This document shows positions 41,222 to 48,533 of a DNA stretch of 64,000 bases, one piece after another (within the stretch, counting starts at the first letter, position 1; every line of letters starts with the position of its first letter). The position numbers and the translations under genes are program-made. The DNA lies in the NCBI RefSeq assembly GCF_000026365.1, contig NC_012996.1:248001-312000 (forward strand). The letters run 5' to 3'. Below the pieces are notes generated by a model, which saw only the letters and a list, made by a program, of their open reading frames with translations, was not told where the DNA came from and searched no databases. This stretch comes from Zygosaccharomyces rouxii (lineage: Eukaryota > Ascomycota > Saccharomycetes > Saccharomycetales > Saccharomycetaceae).

Positions 41222-43534
41222 TCATCTGGCAGTGTACCCGTATTGTACAAGGTTTAGCGGTTCACGAGAATCTTCACTTTTTTGCAAGTATTGCATGTCT
41301 CTGTGGTATAATGGTGGTAACACGGCCAATTGGCTATCGATATGGAATTGTTGCAATTTAATGGCATTAGCGGTAGTTTCGTCAATGGCTTTCTTTTGAT
41401 TCTCTTGTTGATCCTCAAAAGTGACTAAGAAATTTCTTTCTAATTCTGTTGTCATTACTTTACGTCTGTGACTTCTAACGTAATCGGATAGCACTTCGAG
41501 CGATTTGTTTAATGAACCATTACCTCTTTTGTAGACGAGTCTAATGGTATCTGATGAAGCAGTTACTTCAATTCCCATTGCATGTTTGAAGGGGATGACG
41601 ATTGAATTGTAAAAATCGTGATCTAATACCATAGGTTGATCCAATTTAACAATAGTTTCGCAACCATAAGATCCACTGATCAACTCTTTTGCAGCTTGGA
41701 GACAATTGTTATCAGTGCCTCTTACTTCCAATAAGTAGTTATCAGTAGGTTCCTCAGTGGGGAAATCGACAAAAGCCTTGTGATTTTTCTCAATGTTGGC
41801 AATAGTTTGAGCAATTGAAGGTGATGATGATGACAATAGGAAACGGTATTGGCCCCTAGAAAGTTTCACTAGAGCTAGGGGGCGTAATTTGCTACATTCT
41901 TGAGCTAAAAGAGCCAGTTCCTCTCTAGCTTGGGGTATTGCAGAAACATTCTTATAGGGACATCTAATGACGACGTTGTCATACCTTGTGCATGAAAGAT
42001 CATTTTGAGGTAAGAAAAAAGTGCTTGAAAATTGGACGAAAACATTGTATTTTTTCATTGTTGCTTGAATCACAGAACCACCAGGTCCAATGACTGGACG
42101 GTGATAAATTTCTGGTATGAAAAATGCCTCCTCTGCAGGTAATTCATTAATCACTAGGTTGCAAGCTCTAATAAATTCAGGAGTAGAATCTGCGATTAAC
42201 GTTAAAAACATATTATCATCATCTTCCAATCTTTCCAATTTAATCAAACAATGAACTGTTTCCATGACTCTTGTCAGTTTCCCATTTTTTTTACCAGATA
42301 TAAAATCCTCATAATCCATGTGAATTTCAAATATAGCTCGTAATTGTCTTACTGCAGATGCTGGATGAATTGCCGCCACTTGTTTGAAAATCGTGGAAGT
42401 ATGATCTGTGGCTGTAGGAGAATGGTTGCCAATGACAAGTAATTGATTTTCTTTAGAAGGTATTGTAACGACAATTAAATCTTCCATTACCACTTGCCTT
42501 ATAGAATCTTCGTTAAACTGGAAATTTTTGTCCATCGTAACTTGAACTTCTAAGATTCGGTGTAAAATGTTAATAGTAAATGCCTTAATGAGAGCTTCCA
42601 ACAATGGTAAGCAAGTTGAACGGAATTCGATACAACTATCGGTGACCTTCACAAGCGATTGGTATTTAATCATAAGCCTGTTAAGTTCTAGACGGTAGTG
42701 TTTTTGGATGTAGAGTAATTTACCGCTTGACAATGAGTTGAATCTACGAAAGTAGACGGGTGATTGTGGAGGTCGTTGTGCCATGTGAGCTAAAAAATCT
42801 TTAGCGGCCAATACCAATGAGTAAACTTTACCGCACAGAACCACTTGAGGTCTAAATCTCGATTCACGACCAGAATCCCTATCCATTGGTAATGTCAAGG
42901 CAGAGACATAAGCCTGCGTTTGGAATGCCTGCTGAACATATTTCAAATTAGCCATATCAATACCAGCTACGCTTGGTAAAAGTGAATGAGCATCTAGATC
43001 CAAATATTCAACAAATAATGCTGGCCCTGCACCTCTTGAACTACGGTATAACTCCACTAATGACCATAGGTGAATTTCACCAGCGACTACATGGGATTGA
43101 AATCCTAATATATGCACATAGAGTGGGAAATTACCCGCTAATTGCGAAGCACCATAGACTGGTTCCTTGGTGACAACTATTTCCACATCAAATTCATTAG
43201 CGAGTTCAATCAATCTTTGTCTTAATTCACCTAAAAATGATTCCACGTTGGTAGCTAAATCTCTAACGGGGATGGCTGTACAAACTACTGGCTCTGTATC
43301 ACACACCTCTGTAACACCTTGGATAGTATAAACACCTTGTTGATCCTCTCTACGTACAACTGAAACACATTTAGCATCTTGAGGGACTCCATTTACGAGA
43401 CAACGACTATTCCCCCAGACAGCGCTACCCCAGGCGGCACTTTTGTCCTTATTAGACTTCCATAACCTACCGGTTTGGAAAACATGAGGTAGCTCTACGA
43501 ATGCACTTGAATTAAAATGGGTATAAATGTGCAT
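41222..43534 (-). CDS. KH-domain protein, YLL032C homologue
   Basis: A 770-residue protein with several K-homology-like RNA-binding modules. The clearest has HRPVIGPGGSVIQATMKKYNV (the invariant GxxG is GPGG, residues about 470-495), and another region centres on FLLSSSSPSIAQTIANIEK. S. cerevisiae YLL032C (825 residues) contains KH domains, is cytoplasmic and has been found with polysomes; its targets are unknown. Convergent pairing with IRC19 (YLL033W) reproduces the S. cerevisiae arrangement and supports orthology. The function beyond RNA binding is not known. Confidence 0.85.
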   Translation of the reverse strand: MHIYTHFNSSAFVELPHVFQTGRLWKSNKDKSAAWGSAVWGNSRCLVNGVPQDAKCVSVVRREDQQGVYTIQGVTEVCDTEPVVCTAIPVRDLATNVESFLGELRQRLIELANEFDVEIVVTKEPVYGASQLAGNFPLYVHILGFQSHVVAGEIHLWSLVELYRSSRGAGPALFVEYLDLDAHSLLPSVAGIDMANLKYVQQAFQTQAYVSALTLPMDRDSGRESRFRPQVVLCGKVYSLVLAAKDFLAHMAQRPPQSPVYFRRFNSLSSGKLLYIQKHYRLELNRLMIKYQSLVKVTDSCIEFRSTCLPLLEALIKAFTINILHRILEVQVTMDKNFQFNEDSIRQVVMEDLIVVTIPSKENQLLVIGNHSPTATDHTSTIFKQVAAIHPASAVRQLRAIFEIHMDYEDFISGKKNGKLTRVMETVHCLIKLERLEDDDNMFLTLIADSTPEFIRACNLVINELPAEEAFFIPEIYHRPVIGPGGSVIQATMKKYNVFVQFSSTFFLPQNDLSCTRYDNVVIRCPYKNVSAIPQAREELALLAQECSKLRPLALVKLSRGQYRFLLSSSSPSIAQTIANIEKNHKAFVDFPTEEPTDNYLLEVRGTDNNCLQAAKELISGSYGCETIVKLDQPMVLDHDFYNSIVIPFKHAMGIEVTASSDTIRLVYKRGNGSLNKSLEVLSDYVRSHRRKVMTTELERNFLVTFEDQQENQKKAIDETTANAIKLQQFHIDSQLAVLPPLYHRDMQYLQKSEDSREPLNLVQYGYTAR

Positions 43535-43726
43535 GGCAATCGCAAAAACGCAATGCCTCAGATAGACGCTTTTTATCGTCTAGTGATTAAATTAATTGTG
43601 AATTTAAAGAAAAGGACTCTTTTTTATTCAATTGTTACCAACGGACCTTTGTGAAGGAAGGTTTACCGCAGGGATCTTTGTTTGTTGATGTTAGATCGGA
43701 CACGAAATTACTACATTGATCGTGGG

Positions 43727-43751
43727 TTACCCGGTTATGTAGTATTACCCG
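43727..43751 (+). promoter_or_regulatory. Pair of Reb1 sites upstream of the YLL032C homologue
   Basis: TTACCCGG (43727-43734) and TTACCCG (43745-43751) are two Reb1 consensus matches 18 bases apart, about 195-215 bases upstream of the KH gene. They also lie 320 bases before tRNA-Val. Reb1 commonly clears nucleosomes at promoters and can block readthrough. Motif evidence only. Confidence 0.55.
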
Positions 43752-44069
43752 AACAAGATGGCATATTCTAGAGAAGAGACAGGTAATGCGAGCCTCAGGT
43801 TACAACCACGTTTGACGACTACTAACTGCAAAGTATGAGGTGCGACTTGACTATTGTAGCCTCCTTAGACTTACTAGACTAGCCTTCACCTGGATAACAC
43901 AATAAAATGTATAATGTTATCATGTTTTTCCTTGATTAGAGTATTGCCGCCTATACTTTAGGGCACGTAATGTTATTATTTCCCGCAATTAAATCTTGAT
44001 TTAATAAGGCATGATATTGTCAATTGTGATTCACTAAAGCGTTAGAACTCTGTTCCGAACAATTAGCAT

Positions 44070-44143
44070 GGTTTCGTGGTCTAGTAGGTTATGGCATCTG
44101 CTTAACACGCAGAACGTCCCCGGTTCGATCCCGGGCGAAATCA
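44070..44143 (+). tRNA. tRNA-Val (AAC)
   Basis: A 74-base intronless tRNA. The acceptor GGTTTCG pairs with CGAAATC (one G-T), the discriminator is A, and the anticodon loop is CTTAACA (AAC). The T arm is CCCCG-GTTCGAT-CCCGGG in outline. It is almost identical to S. cerevisiae tRNA-Val(AAC). It is followed at once by a T run (from 44144), the Pol III terminator. Confidence 0.97.
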
Positions 44144-44382
44144 TTTTTTTCTTTTTACCATCTATGATGCTTTTAAAACAGACGTAGAATCCCTTTGGGC
44201 ACTTTTGAAGCCTGCCCATATATTGCACCCTTACTATGCAATTTGATAAGCAGTTCATATTACGTACAATAATTGTGGACAGACGCTATCTAATATTAGC
44301 CTTCAAGGTGCCAGAACTAGTTGGGGTTCGAATCGGCTAAAATGATAACAATACATAGAGAGCTCTAAACCTCAAGTGGACC

Positions 44383-44455
44383 GGAGATATAGCTCAATTG
44401 GTAGAAAACTAGTTTCTTAGGGATCATATCATCAAGTATTAGTGACCCAATCTAG
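44383..44455 (+). other. Decayed tRNA fragment (A-box half)
   Basis: A 5' half like a tRNA (ggagatatagctcaattgg...) with a good A box and D arm. The anticodon and T arms do not fold, and there is no B box. It resembles the start of tRNA-Lys 170 bases downstream. It is probably a relic and not a working gene. Confidence 0.4.
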
Positions 44456-44556
44456 AAAAACCTGTTACTCTAAGGAGAAATCGGACCTTATTACAATTCA
44501 TCTGATAATAAAAGTCCTTTATATTATGAGTTACCTTCAAACAATCCAGAACTTCG

Positions 44557-44643
44557 TCCTCGTTAGCTCAGTTGGTAGAGCGTTCGGCTTTTAAGCAAGA
44601 ACGAGGAACCGAAATGTCAGGGGTTCGAGCCCCCTACGAGGAG
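44557..44643 (+). tRNA. tRNA-Lys (TTT) with a 14-base intron
   Basis: An 87-base gene with an acceptor stem TCCTCGT/ACGAGGA, discriminator G, D arm GCTC-AGTTGGTA-GAGC, anticodon stem TTCGG/CCGAA, anticodon TTT at 44590-44592, and T arm CAGGGGTTCGAGCCCCCT. The intron is 44594-44607, directly after position 37, the standard site. It is shorter than the S. cerevisiae tRNA-Lys(UUU) intron. A T-rich terminator follows. The intron ends in a copy of the 3' acceptor strand (see findings). Confidence 0.95.
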
Positions 44644-44653
44644 TTCTTTTTTT

Positions 44654-44722
44654 TCTCGTTAGCCTCATCGGTAGTTAACTAATTACGAAGGAATGCAGGG
44701 GTGGCCTCGAAGACGGAACAAC
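44654..44722 (+). other. Decayed tRNA-Lys-like copy
   Basis: Starting just after the tRNA-Lys terminator, tctcgttagcctcatcgg matches the tRNA-Lys 5' half with small indels. A later gcaggggtggcctcga resembles its T arm. No cloverleaf can form. It is interpreted as a degenerate tandem duplicate. Confidence 0.4.
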
Positions 44723-44924
44723 TTCGCCAAGCCATAGTAACCGTGAATGTTTCCACGAGTTATTAAAAAACTTCGTTTCTTATTGTTTCAACCTTAATTA
44801 ACTAAAGAAACTAACACACTCTCTAACTTTCCTTCAATAGGGAAAAAATATCAAAACAATTCAAAAATACAAGAGTAGATATTATAATAATAGGATAAAG
44901 AGGTCAAGATAATTTTCCCGCTCG

Positions 44925-45920
44925 ATGCCCATCCTGAGAAATCCGTTAAGACGTTCGAAAACTGCATCTAGCATGCCTCAAACTCAGGGCTATCCAACAA
45001 GCTCAGAGTTCCCATACCCTTACAAACCAAAGACGGAAATACCAGCCAAAAAATTTATTGAATTCAATGATGCTAATTTTGCGACGTTGTTCTGGCCATC
45101 AGTATCTAAACCCAAGGGTCGTGTTCTCATTGTCCATGGGTTTGGGGAATATTCACGTCTTCAACACCGTTTGATGGATCAACTAGCACTCAACGGCTAC
45201 GAATCATGGACCTTTGATCAAAGAGGTGCAGGCGAAACATCTGAAGGAAAGGAAAGAGGTAGGACTAATGAATTCCACGTTTTCAACGATCTAGATCATT
45301 TTATCGAACTGAACTATAAAGAAACCCAGGAGAAAGGCATTCCTCTAATTCTGTTCGGCCATTCAATGGGCGGTGGTATTACATTAAACTACGGTATTCG
45401 TGGTACTCACAAGGAAAAAATCGCTGCTTACTCTACAACAGGTCCATTAGTCGTTTTGCATCCACACTCTGCTCCCTCCAGTGCAATTATTCTAGTTGCT
45501 CCACTATTGGCAACATTTCTACCTAATTTCCAAATAAACAGTGGACTAGATGTGGACGCAATTGCAGGCGATCCACAATACAAGAAGTTTCTACTTCATG
45601 ATGAGCCACTGGGCATGCCGCTAATCGGTACTTTGAGACAGATATACGATTTCCTACAGAGAGGAAAACAGCTTGATGAAAACTCCGATGGCTATGTGAC
45701 CAAATTTGTAAAAAGACCACTATTTATCATGCACGGTGCGAATGACACTATTAATGACCCTGCGGCAACCAAACGGTTCTACAACAACTCAACACTAACA
45801 GACAAAAAGCTCGAGGTATACCCCGGCATGGTACACTCATTGCTATCACTAGAGAACGACGAAAATTTTGCAAAAGTGTTTGATGATTACAGAGAGTGGC
45901 TAGACAGTAAATTTGCTTAG
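44925..45920 (+). CDS. YJU3: Monoacylglycerol lipase
   Basis: A 331-residue alpha/beta hydrolase. The catalytic triad is Ser147 in GHSMGGG, Asp274 in MHGANDTINDP and His304 in GMVHSLLSLE. The oxyanion segment VLIVHGFGEYSRLQHRLMD is shown in part (VHGFGEYSRL), and GYESWTFDQRGAGETS is characteristic. S. cerevisiae Yju3 (313 residues) hydrolyses monoacylglycerols to fatty acid and glycerol at lipid droplets and membranes. The ATG at 44925 gives about 20 extra N-terminal residues; Met17 at 44973 would give a length closer to the S. cerevisiae protein, so the start is uncertain. It is followed by the ISF1/MBR1-like gene and, further on, BUD2, matching YKL094W-YKL093W-YKL092C. Confidence 0.94.
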   Translation: MPILRNPLRRSKTASSMPQTQGYPTSSEFPYPYKPKTEIPAKKFIEFNDANFATLFWPSVSKPKGRVLIVHGFGEYSRLQHRLMDQLALNGYESWTFDQRGAGETSEGKERGRTNEFHVFNDLDHFIELNYKETQEKGIPLILFGHSMGGGITLNYGIRGTHKEKIAAYSTTGPLVVLHPHSAPSSAIILVAPLLATFLPNFQINSGLDVDAIAGDPQYKKFLLHDEPLGMPLIGTLRQIYDFLQRGKQLDENSDGYVTKFVKRPLFIMHGANDTINDPAATKRFYNNSTLTDKKLEVYPGMVHSLLSLENDENFAKVFDDYREWLDSKFA

Positions 45921-46504
45921 ATTCTTCTAGAATCCACATTTGCACACTTTAGTCTATAGTCATACGTAGTAAACAATACTGATACAGTAAATCAGCCGAA
46001 TCTACGGCTTGCCTTTAATCTTTCTACAGCTTCGTTTGTCGTCATAGTACTAAGAGGCTGAGAGGTTGGAGTCACTGTTGTAACAACGAAACAATACGGA
46101 TTATCTCGAGAGTCGTTGCTATCCAGATTACTTGCGTTAATTAATTTCATCTACAAAGTAGCGTGCCAAGCGTCATCTCTGAAAAACTTGTCTCACCACT
46201 ATAGATCTGAAACAGAAACGAACCTCATTGTACTGGCGCTTTCTTTCGGTCCACAGCAATCCTTCATCGTGTCGCGTCTGATGTCCTTGGAGGACCGGAA
46301 TCATGTCACGGAGTGCGTCACCCGGTGCTGGAAGAAAAAAAAAAAAAAAAAAAAAAAAACGATGCGTGGGAAGAAAAGGAAAGGCCCCTAAGGGATGATT
46401 TCTCCACACCGCCGGTGAGAATAACAAGAATGATAATAATCACGTATCAGTATAATTGTATAAATGAACTTCTTGGTATGCGAATCATATAGTGTCAAAA
46501 CTAT
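45921..46504. other. Intergenic region, YJU3 3' end / ISF1-like promoter
   Basis: About 580 bases with no gene. It includes an uninterrupted run of 25 A residues at 46335-46359 and a TCTCGAGA palindrome at 46104-46111. Confidence 0.5.
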
Positions 46505-46996
46505 ATGTCTGTAACACCATCTGTGGGTATTAGTTTTCACGAGCTTGTATTGCAGGAGGAGTATTTAATGTCATTGCGTCCAATATTGATGTACGCAAGT
46601 ACTAAACGACCAACAAGTTGCAGGTCACAGGATATATTTGAGAGAGCCGTTCAGGATCCGTTCGGATGGTCAAGTGAGGATTCACCGCCATCTTTTAGCG
46701 GATTCAACGGTTTCAGTAAAAGTGACAGTTTTAACGGATTTGATAGGTGGTGTATGGGCGGAAATAATGGTAGTGACAGTAGTACTAGTAGTACGAAAGA
46801 TGGTAATGGAGTGCCGAAATCATCACAATCACCACCAAGGAGTAATAGTATACCAACACATTTGTTTGGTCTAGAGCGGTACGTTTCGAGTGGACTGGAT
46901 GAGTTGAGTGCTAGGGATTGTGCGCCATTGGGGAAGCAACGTAAGAAGAGTTTTATCGAGATGTCGTTAGCTAGTTCCTTTTCAAGAGATGAATAA
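46505..46996 (+). CDS. ISF1: Short ISF1/MBR1-family protein
   Basis: A 163-residue Ser/Asn-rich protein. Three blocks identify the family: IFERAVQDPFGWSSED (residues about 45-60), SIPTHLFGLERYVSSGLDEL (about 118-137), and the C-terminal KKSFIEMSLASSFSRDE. S. cerevisiae Isf1 (YMR081C) and Mbr1 (YKL093W) are duplication paralogues of over 300 residues, involved in mitochondrial function and growth on glycerol. The position between YJU3 and NAM7/BUD2 matches both, so this is their single-copy equivalent and the symbol is nominal. It is less than half the usual length: the blocks are kept while the spacers are short. The biochemical role is unknown. Confidence 0.78.
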   Translation: MSVTPSVGISFHELVLQEEYLMSLRPILMYASTKRPTSCRSQDIFERAVQDPFGWSSEDSPPSFSGFNGFSKSDSFNGFDRWCMGGNNGSDSSTSSTKDGNGVPKSSQSPPRSNSIPTHLFGLERYVSSGLDELSARDCAPLGKQRKKSFIEMSLASSFSRDE

Positions 46997-47239
46997 TATA
47001 AGGAGTTGATTTTATAATATATGTAATGTAATATAGAATTTGGGTTATTACGGGTCTGGCTGCGGTTAGCCGCGGTCGGTTAGTGGGCGGCACGCGGAAG
47101 TGGACGGGAATGTGGGGAGAGAGGGGAGTTAGAGGATAATTATTGGGTGGCAAATGAGGGAAAAGGAGGTTATAAAAGGAGAGCAGAGCGGCAAGAAGAA
47201 CTTAATCTTTTACACACCACTTTGAGCGGAGCGAAATGC

Positions 47240-47267
47240 AACAGTTTTGGTTCTTTTCTAAAAGAAC
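47240..47267 (+). repeat. Repeat copy A with palindrome, NAM7 upstream region
   Basis: 28 bases matching 47888-47915 at 26 positions. It contains GTTCTTTTCTAAAAGAAC, an 8-base inverted repeat with a 2-base spacer. The preceding 16 bases (gagcggagcgaaatgc) also resemble those of copy C. Confidence 0.8.
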
Positions 47268-47887
47268 CCGCCAGAGGCATGGGATCTGGGGGGGATCAAT
47301 ATAAATAATTGTCTTACAGCGACTGCTCTAAGATGATGGGTACTGGGGGGAAATGGGGTTGGTAATTTGGTGCAGTTACCGTTCAAGTTGTGGGGTTTAG
47401 CGAGCAGACACTGTTTTGGGTCCATTTTTTTAGTAGAATCTGTCGAAACTACTGTCGTGTCGCGGTTGAGATGGGGTCTGGGGGTGTGCATTGATGACTG
47501 TAGAGGAGTCGTTGGTGTATAAGATTGACACCCCGGGGGAAATAAATGGTGGTTGGTAAGAGAACAAGCGAAAGTAGGGATCTGGGGAATGATACAGAAA
47601 GCTTTATTTTAGCCGCCGTCGTATAGCTAGCGGCTTATGGGATAAAGAAGAGCGTGGCGAAGAGTGTTTTATTTCTCGTTGGGAAAAAAGAGTAGGATAC
47701 ATGGAAAGCTGGGGGTTCTAAAAAAAGAGATGTAATTCAGACACTGCAATTACATGGCGGCAATGAGTGAGAACATGCATTGCGACTGGAGCAGCGCCGT
47801 ATTGATGGTGACAATCGGTGCAATCTGAAGAAATTAAGACTTTAACTCGATGCAGTTGCCATTTAACCTGCGAGCGCAGCGAACAGG

Positions 47888-47915
47888 AACTGTTTTGGTT
47901 CTTTTTTAAAAGAAC
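47888..47915 (+). repeat. Repeat copy C with palindrome, NAM7 upstream region
   Basis: The direct-repeat partner of 47240-47267, 648 bases away, with the palindrome kept as GTTCTTTTTTAAAAGAAC. A third, more diverged copy (about 47400-47441) shares gcgagcag and actgttttgg but has lost the palindrome's right arm. Confidence 0.8.
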
Positions 47916-48533
47916 GGGGCGTATTGTAATCTATAGTTCGGGGCAGGTTTGCAGAAACAAGGTTATTGCCAGCTACAGACTGTTTCTATTCATTTGTAAA
48001 AGATCTATGAGTACTGATCACGGTGCTTGGTTCTTTGAGCGTCTGCAATCAGTAAGATAGAGAAAGGTTGAGAATCGGTTTTTTACAGGCGTACAGGATC
48101 GTTTCCAAGATGAACTAGTTGGGTACCAGCGCTTGGAAAGAAGCTAACTGCTGACCTTGAACGTAGCAATTGCACAAAAGGAAACCACTTTCAGTGGAAT
48201 AAGGTATTTGCAAGATCTACGCGTATTGCATCTGTAAGAAAACGAGCCATTAGTATTTATCATAAATAAACGCGATGCAATTGGCGTGCAATGATGGTCG
48301 CAATTAGCTTGCAAATACTGAGTAATAGTACCGGAACTGCTTTTATGTGAATACAATATTCGGAGACCTCTTCGGGCTATTTCGATTTGAAGAAAGAGCT
48401 ACTTTTTTAACCGCTATGTACGTACAGGATGATATGGATTTGGCTTCAACATTCAACTCGATTCAAATGATGACAAGAGTACTTCCTACATGACTGCGGC
48501 AATCGCACATCTGCAAAGACAATACAGGTCTTT

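Larger units (their letters stand above)
46997..48533. other. 1.5-kb gene-free region upstream of NAM7 with a three-copy repeat
   Basis: Unusually long for this window. The + strand is G-rich at 47040-47600, with recurrent ctgggg-type runs. A TATAAAAGG lies at 47171-47179, and 57 bases after it a 22-codon frame starts at 47236. A repeat occurs at about 47224-47267, 47400-47441 and 47872-47915. An 80-codon frame at 47818-48060 has no recognisable domain. No convincing gene is assigned. Confidence 0.5.

Noticed and set aside
43535..44924. Solo LTR of a Ty element near the tRNA genes
   Set aside because: No TGTTG...CAACA-type bounded segment or target duplication could be recognised by eye.
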